Below, in pieces: positions 24,823 through 31,769 of a stretch of DNA of 64,000 bases. The stretch comes from Neobacillus kokaensis. Lineage in GTDB: Bacteria > Bacillota > Bacilli > Bacillales > Cytobacillaceae. The position numbers and the translations under genes were made by a program. Positions within the stretch are counted from its first letter, which is position 1, and every line of letters begins with the position of its first letter. A model generated the notes under the pieces. It was not told where the DNA came from and did no database searches. It worked only from the letters and a program-made list of their open reading frames with translations. The stretch is from positions 114,877 through 178,876 of the forward strand of contig NZ_BNDS01000002.1 in NCBI RefSeq assembly GCF_014656545.1, written 5' to 3'.

Positions 24823-26148
24823 TTAGACAGCTGGTACAGTATTTCTTTTATCAACCACTCGTTTTGCTTTTCCGTCAGAACGAGGAAGGCTGCCTGGTTT
24901 ATTAATGATTGTATCCATCGATACTAAACAGCTGTTTTTCATTTGATGCTGGATGTTACGCTTCAACTTTTGTAATTCAGGATGTGCTAAGTCTTGACCG
25001 ATCTTTGCATAAAGGTAATTTTCAATCTCTACATGAAGTTCAACACTATCTAGGCTGCCTTTTTTAATTAAGTGAATTTGATAATTTGGGACAAGTCCTT
25101 CAATTTGCAAAAGTACGCGCTCAATTTCCGAAGGGAAAACGTTTACACCGCGAATAATAAGCATATCATCGGTACGCCCTTTAAGACGGGACATCCGTGT
25201 GTGGGTTCTGCCGCACTTACATCTTTCACGGGTAATCGATGCAATATCACCAGTCCGGTATCGAATAACCGGCATCGCCTCTTTGGTTAAACTTGTAAAT
25301 ACGAGTTCCCCATCCTGACCATCTTCTACAGGTTCTAATGTTTCTGGATTAAGCACCTCTACGATAAAGTGGTCTTCAGCAATATGCAGGCCGTCTTGTG
25401 CCTCATAACACTCTATAGCAACACCTGGTCCCATTACTTCACTTAAACCGTATATATCAATGGCTTTAATATCCAGCTTACGTTCTAATGTTGCCCGCAT
25501 TTCCTCTGTCCATGGTTCAGCACCAAAAATTCCATATTCAAGACTTGTTTCCCGTGGGTTCATTCCTATTTGTTCCATATGTTCAACAATATTTAAAATA
25601 TATGACGGCGTTCCACAAATACCTCTTGGCTTAAAATCATCAATAATTGTGATTTGTCTATCAGTATTTCCGCCAGAGATAGGAACTGTTGCTACACCTA
25701 GCTCTTCCGCTCCATAATGAAGACCGAGTCCGCCGGTAAATAATCCATATCCATAGGCATTGTGGAAAATATCACCTTTTCTTCCTCCTGCCGAGACTAT
25801 AGCTCGAGCTACGATAGAAGCCCAATTTTTTATATCATTTTTTGTATAGCCAACCACTGTTGGTTTTCCGCTCGTTCCTGATGAGCCATGAATCCTGTTT
25901 ACCTCATCCATCGGAACAGCAAATAATCCAAATGGATATTGATCACGCAGGTCCTTTTTCTTTGTAAATGGAAGTTTTCTAAGATCATCTAAAGATTGGA
26001 TATCATCAGGTGTTATTCCGATTTCATCAAATTTTGATTTATAAAACGGGACATTTTCATATACCCTTTTTACCGTCTGTTGAAGGTGTGACAACTGTAA
26101 TTTTTCCAAATCAGTACGGTTTATAGTTTCAATTTCATGATTGTACAT
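24823..26148 (-). CDS. paaK: Phenylacetate--CoA ligase
   Basis: A 441-residue adenylate-forming ligase that activates phenylacetate with ATP and CoA. The P-loop HGSSGTSGKPTVVGYT (about 87-102), the DIYGLSEVMGPGVA block and the hinge RYRTGDIA/RLKGRTDDMLIIRGVNVFPSE are all typical of PaaK. Divergent from paaI. Its product feeds PaaABC directly. Confidence 0.95.
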   Translation of the reverse strand: MYNHEIETINRTDLEKLQLSHLQQTVKRVYENVPFYKSKFDEIGITPDDIQSLDDLRKLPFTKKKDLRDQYPFGLFAVPMDEVNRIHGSSGTSGKPTVVGYTKNDIKNWASIVARAIVSAGGRKGDIFHNAYGYGLFTGGLGLHYGAEELGVATVPISGGNTDRQITIIDDFKPRGICGTPSYILNIVEHMEQIGMNPRETSLEYGIFGAEPWTEEMRATLERKLDIKAIDIYGLSEVMGPGVAIECYEAQDGLHIAEDHFIVEVLNPETLEPVEDGQDGELVFTSLTKEAMPVIRYRTGDIASITRERCKCGRTHTRMSRLKGRTDDMLIIRGVNVFPSEIERVLLQIEGLVPNYQIHLIKKGSLDSVELHVEIENYLYAKIGQDLAHPELQKLKRNIQHQMKNSCLVSMDTIINKPGSLPRSDGKAKRVVDKRNTVPAV

Positions 26149-26173
26149 TTTTTCGAATACCTCCTTGACTGTA

Positions 26174-26194
26174 ATAACACTAAATAAACGATTG
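26174..26194. promoter_or_regulatory. Candidate PaaX operator in the paaK leader
   Basis: ATAACAC-TAA-ATAAACG-AT matches the putative operator at 24614-24634 in its ATAAC.C and AT.AACG.T parts. It lies between the paaK promoter and the ribosome binding site, where a bound repressor would block elongation. Confidence 0.35.
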
Positions 26195-26217
26195 TTGAAA
26201 TTCAGTAATATACTTAT

Positions 26218-26246
26218 AGATTAATACCACATTAACACCGTGTCAA
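26218..26246 (-). promoter_or_regulatory. Possible sigma-A promoter of paaK
   Basis: A perfect TTGACA on the minus strand (26241-26246) is followed after 17 bp by the weak -10 TAATCT. The rest of the paaK-paaI gap (26149-26451) also has a short AAAACCCT/AGGGTTTT inverted repeat at 26293-26317. Confidence 0.4.
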
Positions 26247-26359
26247 TAATGTTAACTGAATTTTTTTATTATTGGAATCGCTTCACATCCGAAAAACCCT
26301 ATTAATGTAAGGGTTTTCAGCAAAAAATACCAAAAAAATTATTCCGTCTATTTTGAAGT

Positions 26360-26388
26360 TTGATACTAATTAAATAAAATGATATATT
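26360..26388 (+). promoter_or_regulatory. Sigma-A promoter of paaI
   Basis: TTGATA (26360-26365) and TATATT (26383-26388) are 17 bp apart, each with one mismatch to consensus. A small palindrome CGTTT-ACA-AAACG at 26405-26417 lies just after the expected start of transcription. Confidence 0.6.
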
Positions 26389-26451
26389 ACAATTATGGTT
26401 TTACCGTTTACAAAACGTTGTACAATTACATACCAGCGGGGGGATATTAGT

Positions 26452-26901
26452 ATGGCTATTAAAACAGATGATTTAACGTTACATGAAAAACATTTTGACC
26501 AAATTGTAAATATTATGAAAAGCGAACCCTATGCTAATTTTCTTGGCATAAAGCTTACTGAACTTGGACCGGGAACTGCTTCTGCGGAATTAATACCAGA
26601 TGAAAATATGTTAAATACCCATAACACGATTCATGGAGGTATTATTTTTTCTTTAGCTGATTATGTCTTTGCCGCAGCCAGTAACTCATATGGTAGAACT
26701 GCTATGGGTGTGACAACGAATGTTAATTTTATGTCGGCAGGGAAAAGGGGACAAACCCTACGGGCTTCGGCTGAGGAAATAAAGAAAAATCATAAACTTG
26801 GTTGGTATAAGATTTACGTATATAGCGGTGAGGAACTGTGTGCTACTATGGAGGCAATGGTATATCGTAAAAGTCATTCCTTTGTTGGTAATGAAGATTA
26901 A
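26452..26901 (+). CDS. paaI: Hydroxyphenylacetyl-CoA thioesterase PaaI
   Basis: A 149-residue hotdog thioesterase. The start MAIKTDDLTLHEKHF follows GGGGGG at 8 nt; the frame is open upstream to 26395 without a better site. The motif NTIHGGIIFSLADYVFAAASNS is the PaaI active-site helix. The enzyme recycles CoA from dead-end hydroxylated phenylacetyl-CoAs. Divergently transcribed from paaK. Confidence 0.87.
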   Translation: MAIKTDDLTLHEKHFDQIVNIMKSEPYANFLGIKLTELGPGTASAELIPDENMLNTHNTIHGGIIFSLADYVFAAASNSYGRTAMGVTTNVNFMSAGKRGQTLRASAEEIKKNHKLGWYKIYVYSGEELCATMEAMVYRKSHSFVGNED

Positions 26902-26937
26902 AACTAACATATTGGAATATTTAATTTAAAATAAAAA

Positions 26938-26965
26938 GCATCGACCTGCAAACTTTGGTCGATGC
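26938..26965 (-). terminator. Terminator of the 26-residue ORF
   Basis: GCATCGACC and GGTCGATGC form a 9-bp stem; TTTTTATTTT follows on the minus strand, so it serves the small minus-strand gene rather than paaI. Confidence 0.75.
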
Positions 26966-26978
26966 CTAACTTAAATAT

Positions 26979-27059
26979 TTATCCTTCTGCACTAATTTCA
27001 GCGGAAATAATACAGCCAATCGCTCCGGTAATAACAAAGGCTATTACTACTAAAAACAT
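26979..27059 (-). CDS. 26-residue hydrophobic peptide
   Basis: An ORF of 26 codons with AAGGGGTGGAG ending about 4 nt before ATG and a strong terminator right after the stop. The peptide is one hydrophobic helix (MFLVVIAFVITGAIGCIISA) with a short acidic tail. Membrane insertion is likely; I do not recognise the family. Confidence 0.55.
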   Translation of the reverse strand: MFLVVIAFVITGAIGCIISAEISAEG

Positions 27060-27156
27060 AGTTCTCCACCCCTTAGATAGATCCGTCTTTAACTTTAATT
27101 TATCATATTTTCACAGTATCTATCTAGTGGAAATTTGAACATTATGTTAACAAATT

Positions 27157-27258
27157 AAGGCAGCTTTTAGCTTTTGAAAAACTTTTGCGATATCATCAAA
27201 ATTAATCCTTTTTCGTTCCTATAAAAATCAAGGACAGAAATAAAATATGCAATGGCAT
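27157..27258 (-). pseudogene. Degenerate yrzI-like gene
   Basis: AGGAGG precedes an ATG at 27258. The first 18 codons (MPLHILFLSLIFIGTKKD) resemble the start of the two yrzI genes nearby, then hit TAA at 27202. Shifting frame by one base restores ERKRINFDDIAKVFQKLK, which resembles the KRK..L.DAAK part of the family, and ends early at 27157. I read it as a frameshifted, truncated third paralogue. Confidence 0.5.
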
Positions 27259-27289
27259 TTTAACTATAACCTCCTACTATATTTTCTAG

Positions 27290-27352
27290 CTAGGTGGTAT
27301 CTTTCATACCCCACAAGCTATCTCCACGGCCTTTCATCTTAAACCTCATCAT
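27290..27352 (-). CDS. Possible 20-residue basic peptide
   Basis: Two ATGs in a row follow AAAGGTGG at about 5 nt. The peptide MMRFKMKGRGDSLWGMKDTT is not hydrophobic and not recognised. It lies between the yrzI copies in the same direction. Only the start signal supports it. Confidence 0.35.
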   Translation of the reverse strand: MMRFKMKGRGDSLWGMKDTT

Positions 27353-27390
27353 CAAAACCACCTTTCATTTATTTTTATAAAAAGCTGACA

Positions 27391-27531
27391 TTACATTAAG
27401 CGGTACATAGACATTTGACGATCCTTATGCTCTTCGTAAAGCTTCTCGACCATCTCTTGTTGAGCTGCTTCTTTTGTGCTAACCTTACGTTTTGTAATGA
27501 TTATGGTTAGAAACAAAATATTTAAAGTCAT
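27391..27531 (-). CDS. yrzI: YrzI family small protein, copy 2
   Basis: A 46-codon gene after AAGGAAGTG. The protein begins MTLNILFLTIIITKRKVS and ends EEHKDRQMSMYRLM, matching the Bac_small_yrzI pattern: a short hydrophobic N-terminus, then an amphipathic charged helix. It shares most positions with the copy at 27561-27701. Function unknown. Confidence 0.8.
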   Translation of the reverse strand: MTLNILFLTIIITKRKVSTKEAAQQEMVEKLYEEHKDRQMSMYRLM

Positions 27532-27560
27532 GATTTTTCACTTCCTTTTAATCAAAGCCA

Positions 27561-27701
27561 TTACATAAATTGATGAATGGACATTTGACGGTCTCTGTGC
27601 TCTTCATACAGCTTATCAACCATTTCATGTTTTGCTGCATCTTGAAGATTCGTTTTTCGTTTTTTAATCGTAATAGAGAAAAATAAAATATTCAGTGTCA
27701 T
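27561..27701 (-). CDS. yrzI: YrzI family small protein, copy 1
   Basis: A 46-codon gene after AAAGGGGGTG. The protein begins MTLNILFFSITIKKRKTN and ends EEHRDRQMSIHQFM, closely similar to the neighbour at 27391-27531. The pair, plus a broken third copy, looks like tandem duplication. Confidence 0.8.
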   Translation of the reverse strand: MTLNILFFSITIKKRKTNLQDAAKHEMVDKLYEEHRDRQMSIHQFM

Positions 27702-27792
27702 TTAGGTCACCCCCTTTAAATTCTATCACTCTTCTGCAGTTTCTAACGTATGCACTCCATATCCATTTGGCGATTAAAAAGGGCACAAAAAG

Positions 27793-27817
27793 GCCGCAAG
27801 AAGGCACTCCTTGCGGC
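27793..27817 (-). terminator. Second of two tandem terminators after the 28-residue ORF
   Basis: GCCGCAAG/CTTGCGGC stem; on the minus strand it is followed by CTTTTTG. Confidence 0.7.
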
Positions 27818-27845
27818 ACAGTTATGGTTTTTAAGCACAAAAATA

Positions 27846-27870
27846 CCGCAAGGCGTCATTCTCCCTGCGG
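27846..27870 (-). terminator. First terminator after the 28-residue ORF
   Basis: CCGCAAGG pairs with CCCTGCGG (one mismatch); TATTTTTG follows on the minus strand. Confidence 0.65.
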
Positions 27871-27895
27871 CATGGATATGTAATATAACATAAAG

Positions 27896-27982
27896 TTAAG
27901 CAATCCATTCCCCTTTGGTCGAATGTGAAATATTCAAATATAAAGTTTTTACATTAACGCTAGATCCAAATAAAAACATCAT
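27896..27982 (-). CDS. 28-residue peptide under a palindrome-controlled promoter
   Basis: AAAGGAGG lies 9 nt before tandem ATGs. The peptide reads MMFLFGSSVNVKTLYLNIS then HSTKGEWIA. Together with a near-consensus promoter at 28023-28051, a palindrome at its start point and two terminators downstream, it has every part of a small regulated transcription unit. The family is not recognised, and the transcript could also act as an RNA. Confidence 0.55.
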   Translation of the reverse strand: MMFLFGSSVNVKTLYLNISHSTKGEWIA

Positions 27983-28008
27983 CTTCTTCGACCTCCTTTG
28001 GAATTTTT

Positions 28009-28026
28009 TACTTACTACGGTAAGTA
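28009..28026. promoter_or_regulatory. Operator-like palindrome TACTTAC-TACG-GTAAGTA
   Basis: Seven-bp perfect arms with a 4-bp spacer overlap the -10 box and start point of the 28-residue ORF. The half-sites resemble those of HxlR/DUF24-type repressors such as YodB; that link is tentative. Confidence 0.5.
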
Positions 28027-28051
28027 TATCCACATATCGTTCATTTGTAAA
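28023..28051 (-). promoter_or_regulatory. Sigma-A promoter of the 28-residue ORF
   Basis: TTTACA (28046-28051) and TATACT (28023-28028) on the minus strand with a 17-bp spacer, one mismatch in each box. Confidence 0.65.
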
Positions 28052-28087
28052 CCATTTTATAGAAATTTCTTTATTTAAAATAAAAAT

Positions 28088-28132
28088 GGGTGTCAGGCAC
28101 CATGTGAATTTTTCACATGGTGCCTGACACCC
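28088..28132. repeat. Dispersed 45-bp palindrome, copy 1 (terminator-like)
   Basis: Arms of 21 bp (GGGTGTCAGGCACCATGTGA...) around a 3-nt loop. The same palindrome occurs at 55355-55397. Located 10 bp after the mtnN stop, it can terminate that gene. Confidence 0.85.
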
Positions 28133-28141
28133 GATACCTGA

Positions 28142-28837
28142 TTATTTAAGGGCAGCAATCATTTTCATCACAAGTGTGGCAGAATTAGTGGCTGCTTTAT
28201 CGATGAATTGGTCAAATGATATTTCTGATTGTTTGCCGGCGATGTCGGAAAGTGAGCGTATAATGACAAATGGGACGCCAAAGCAATGAGCAACCTGAGC
28301 AATGGCTGCTGCTTCCATTTCAACTGCCTGTAATTTTTCAAATTTAGATTGAACAAAGGCAACTCGTTCCGGATCTTCCATAAAAGAGTCCCCAGAGGCA
28401 ATTAAACCTCTTACCACTTGAAATTTATCCAGTTCCCTTGCCACAGTCTCGGCAATGTTCATTAATTTTTCATCCGCAGTAAAGGCAGCCGGAAGCTGAG
28501 GAACTTGACCATATTCATAGTTAAATGCCGTTACATCTACATCATGATGACGGACTTCAGTCGAAATAACAGCATCTCCTACATTTAAGTCCAGGTTGGT
28601 GCCGCCGGCAGACCCCGTATTAATGATACAATCCGGCTTATATTTCTCAAGCAAAATTGTTGTCGACATAGCGGCATTAACTTTGCCAATACCTGAACGC
28701 AATAATATAACATCTACATCATGCATTTTTCCAAATGTAAATTCACAGCCTGCAATAGTTTCCTGCGATTGCTCCTCAATATGGTCTCTTAATAAAGTTA
28801 CTTCTTCTTCCATTGCTCCAATGATTGCAATTTTCAT
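28142..28837 (-). CDS. mtnN: 5'-methylthioadenosine/S-adenosylhomocysteine nucleosidase
   Basis: A 231-residue purine-nucleoside phosphorylase fold enzyme that splits MTA and SAH in methionine recycling. IGAMEEEV at residues 4-11 holds a catalytic acid; [14 protein letters not shown] is the ribose-binding motif and RSLSDIAGK holds the catalytic aspartate. Length is typical. It follows yrrS by 16 bp. Confidence 0.96.
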   Translation of the reverse strand: MKIAIIGAMEEEVTLLRDHIEEQSQETIAGCEFTFGKMHDVDVILLRSGIGKVNAAMSTTILLEKYKPDCIINTGSAGGTNLDLNVGDAVISTEVRHHDVDVTAFNYEYGQVPQLPAAFTADEKLMNIAETVARELDKFQVVRGLIASGDSFMEDPERVAFVQSKFEKLQAVEMEAAAIAQVAHCFGVPFVIIRSLSDIAGKQSEISFDQFIDKAATNSATLVMKMIAALK

Positions 28838-28853
28838 TGATTAACCTCCGATG

Positions 28854-29534
28854 TTATTGGATCTCTGCTAATTCTTCTACTTTTGTCGGCATCCAGCCCT
28901 GACCGTCTACCCATTTAATATAGACTTTATATTTCTGCTGTTTATCCTTTGACGAGACTGTACCAATGGAAGCATTGGTGGTACTGCGGTCACTCCCTAA
29001 AAACCAAACAGTCATATTACTTTGATCAAGACCTGTTGCATAAGTGATTGCATTTAACATTTCCTGCCAATCGACAGAACTCGAATCATAAACGGGAACA
29101 TGCTCACCTGTCTGTGAGGTACCCACTGGTTTCCAGGTTGGATTCTCAATTGTCCGTAAAACGTTAGAGGAACTCCCGCCATCGGAAACAACCTTCTGAG
29201 AGTCATCTGCATCTGCCTTTTCAGATGAGTCTTCTTCAGTCTGTTTTTCTTCATCTAATTTAGTGTCTTCAGCAGTAACTTCTTGCGATGCTTCCTCCTC
29301 TGTTGTTGCCCCAGAATTATCTTTTTGCTCATTATTGACCGCTTGTTTTTGTTCTGTATTCGGTGTTTCCTTCGTAGTTGATGCCGTATCATCATTACCT
29401 GAAACAAAAATATTATAAGCAACAAAGATAATTAATGCGAGCACTATGATGATTAAAGTATTTAAGACCAGATTTGTTTTTCGTCGTTTTGCCCGGTTGC
29501 CTGACCGTGAAGTATGGTTCAGATCATTATTCAT
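28854..29534 (-). CDS. yrrS: YrrS family protein (DUF1510), membrane anchored
   Basis: A 226-residue protein with a basic N-terminus (RSGNRAKRRKTN), one transmembrane helix (about residues 23-46), a long Glu/Thr/Asp-rich low-complexity linker and a C-terminal DUF1510 domain (NPTWKPVGTSQTGEHVPVYD...VYIKWVDGQGWMPTKVEEL). In B. subtilis it lies beside pbpI; here an S9 peptidase gene separates the two. Likely a cell-envelope role. Confidence 0.88.
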   Translation of the reverse strand: MNNDLNHTSRSGNRAKRRKTNLVLNTLIIIVLALIIFVAYNIFVSGNDDTASTTKETPNTEQKQAVNNEQKDNSGATTEEEASQEVTAEDTKLDEEKQTEEDSSEKADADDSQKVVSDGGSSSNVLRTIENPTWKPVGTSQTGEHVPVYDSSSVDWQEMLNAITYATGLDQSNMTVWFLGSDRSTTNASIGTVSSKDKQQKYKVYIKWVDGQGWMPTKVEELAEIQ

Positions 29535-29626
29535 TTAAATTCCCTCCTAAAAACAAGGCTGTGAATATTCTAACATGAAAAGCCGAGAACTTGAAGGAAA
29601 ATCCCACGATCGTCCGCAAATTGGAA

Positions 29627-29661
29627 AAAACCGTAAGTTTTTTCTAAAACATTACGGTTTT
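29627..29661 (-). terminator. Terminator of the S9 peptidase gene
   Basis: AAAACCGTAA and TTACGGTTTT form a 10-bp stem; on the minus strand TTTTTT continues from the stem. Confidence 0.7.
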
Positions 29662-29669
29662 CTTAGTCG

Positions 29670-31655
29670 TTAGATATACTTGTTAAACCAATTTACTATA
29701 TAATCTAATCGATTGATGCGTAATTCCGGTTTCCCGCTTCGTGATAGCTCGTGGTTTTCTTCAGGGAAACGGACAAATTTCGTTTCCTTTCCAAGTCTTT
29801 TTAACGCTATAAACAATTGTTCTGCTTGTTCTATCGGGCAGCGATAATCCTTTTCACTATGCAAGATTAGCAGCGGGGTTTTCACATGATGAACATACGC
29901 AAGAGGTGAATGCTTCCAAAGTGTTTCAACATCCGCCAAGTCAGCTTTTATTTGCCACTCCGTAAAGTAATAACCAATATCACTAACCCCGTAAAAACTA
30001 ATCCAGTTTGAAATCGAACGCTGAGTAACAGCTGCTTTAAAGCGGCTTGTATGGCCCACAATCCAATTGGTCATGAATCCCCCGTAACTGCCGCCGGTGA
30101 CCCCTAACCGGTTTTCATCAATAAAATCATAGTTTGCTAATACATAATCCATACCAAGCATTAAATCTTGATAATCATTGCCTCCATAATCTCCCCTGAC
30201 AGCATTGACAAACTCCTGACTATACCCATGGCTGCCCCTTGGGTTTATATAGAGAACAGCATAGCCCTGTTCTGCTAAGATTTGAAATTCATTCATGTAT
30301 GTATTTCCGTACATCATATGTGGGCCGCCGTGAATTTCGAGAATTAACGGATATTTTTCTCCTTCCTTAAAGCCAAGAGGCTTCATAAGCCAGCCTTGGA
30401 CCTTCCAGCCATCCGCACCTTTAAATTCAATCACCTCAGGCTGAGATAAGGCAATATCTGATAAAAATTCCTTATTTATATCCGTCAGTTTTTCAATAAT
30501 TCTACTATCACTTAATGAAACTAAATATAAGTCACTGATTTCAGTTGGTTTGCTGATTGCTGCAATTGCTACTTGTTTTTTTGGGTCGATAGACAGTCCA
30601 TACACATGGTGTCCGTCGCTAAGAACTGCTTTAACTGTGCCAGATAGATCACTATAATAAATATTCGTGCTACCTCGTTCAGTGGCGATAAAATAAAACC
30701 CATCACTGTTTTTAGTCCAAATAATATTTGGTGATGTAACTCCCTGAAGAAAATCACCAACCATTAAATTCCCCACAGGAACATCCCAATTTGCCGTTAT
30801 ACAAGAAAGCTGTTTTGTGTGCATATGGAAAAGCCAAATTTTCGTTTGAGTGGCATTTTCAAATTGTTGTTCATGGCCAAACATCGCCAAATAGCTGCCA
30901 TCCGGCGACCATTCTGCATTACTAAAATAGCCTGTACCTTTTGTAACCGCCGTTAATTCCTTTGATTCCACATCTAAATAAAATATATCCTCAAGAAAAG
31001 AAAAGTCCACTTCTTTACTAATATCCGCCCCTACTGCCAAATATCTTCCATCCGGGGACCAGCTAAACAAACTAAAATTATGCGCACCCTCTGTAAGCTG
31101 GTTCAGCTCACCACTCAACACATCTATTATCGCGATTTGCCGGTACTGCCCTTGCCAAAACCCATCAGAATCGGACTTATATTTCATTTGCGTTACTTCT
31201 AGCGGTTTTACTTGCGCTTCTTTTTTCTCCTCTTGCTTATCGAAGATGGTTTTCTCTTCTTTTAAAGAAGTGTTAAAGGCAATTTTTCTTCCGTCTGGTG
31301 ACCAAACGGGGTTTACCGCACCGCTGTCAAGGAAAGTTAGCTGCATTGCTTCGCCTCCGCTTAGGCTTAGCAAATAAATTTGACTTTTCCCGCTGCGGTT
31401 AGATACAAAAGCTAGTGTTTTTCCATCTGGAGACCAGCGAGGGGAATGATTCTTTCCTTTCCCAAATGTCCATTGGAATGGTTTCTTATTACTGTTTAGA
31501 CTATTAAAAAAAAGATGTGATTCATATTCATCCGTCTCCCGGTTTATTGTTGTCTCTGCGAAGACATAGGCATTTCCATCTGGAGATAGCTGTGGATTTG
31601 CTACTGATTTTAATTGATATAAATCTTCCGTTTTGATTCCTCTTCTGGCTGTCAT
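29670..31655 (-). CDS. S9 family (prolyl oligopeptidase/acylaminoacyl) peptidase
   Basis: A 661-residue serine peptidase. The start MTARRGIKTEDLYQL follows GAGGAG at 8 nt. The N-terminal half is a beta-propeller with repeated WSPDG motifs. The C-terminal alpha/beta hydrolase has the nucleophile in GGSYGGFMTNW, the aspartate in LHSEKDYRCP and the histidine in EENHELSRSG. It resembles B. subtilis YuxL. No signal peptide, so cytosolic peptide trimming is likely. Confidence 0.9.
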   Translation of the reverse strand: MTARRGIKTEDLYQLKSVANPQLSPDGNAYVFAETTINRETDEYESHLFFNSLNSNKKPFQWTFGKGKNHSPRWSPDGKTLAFVSNRSGKSQIYLLSLSGGEAMQLTFLDSGAVNPVWSPDGRKIAFNTSLKEEKTIFDKQEEKKEAQVKPLEVTQMKYKSDSDGFWQGQYRQIAIIDVLSGELNQLTEGAHNFSLFSWSPDGRYLAVGADISKEVDFSFLEDIFYLDVESKELTAVTKGTGYFSNAEWSPDGSYLAMFGHEQQFENATQTKIWLFHMHTKQLSCITANWDVPVGNLMVGDFLQGVTSPNIIWTKNSDGFYFIATERGSTNIYYSDLSGTVKAVLSDGHHVYGLSIDPKKQVAIAAISKPTEISDLYLVSLSDSRIIEKLTDINKEFLSDIALSQPEVIEFKGADGWKVQGWLMKPLGFKEGEKYPLILEIHGGPHMMYGNTYMNEFQILAEQGYAVLYINPRGSHGYSQEFVNAVRGDYGGNDYQDLMLGMDYVLANYDFIDENRLGVTGGSYGGFMTNWIVGHTSRFKAAVTQRSISNWISFYGVSDIGYYFTEWQIKADLADVETLWKHSPLAYVHHVKTPLLILHSEKDYRCPIEQAEQLFIALKRLGKETKFVRFPEENHELSRSGKPELRINRLDYIVNWFNKYI

Positions 31656-31730
31656 AAAGGGTCTCCTCACATTTTAAATTTCGTTCCCCCTTTATTTCGA
31701 CATTAGAAATATTTTTCCTGCCAAAAAAAA

Positions 31731-31765
31731 GCAGCATGGTACTTTTTTTAAAAAGCACCTGCTGC
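31731..31765 (-). terminator. Terminator of pbpI
   Basis: GCAGC...ACTTTTTTT pairs imperfectly with AAAAAGC...GCTGC; eight T residues follow on the minus strand. Confidence 0.7.
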
Positions 31766-31769
31766 ATGG

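Noticed and set aside
26270..26285. Possible cre site near paaK (TGGAATCGCTTCAC)
   Set aside because: Mismatches at several conserved positions, including the final CA; not a credible CcpA site.
13035..26901. Search for a paaE-like ferredoxin reductase in the paa cluster
   Set aside because: No frame here shows FAD/NAD reductase plus plant-type ferredoxin motifs. Absence is reported as a finding, not as a feature.
27793..27870. CRISPR-like pair of similar repeats
   Set aside because: Two hairpins with CCGCAAGG-type stems are tandem terminators; there are only two units, no regular spacers and no cas genes.
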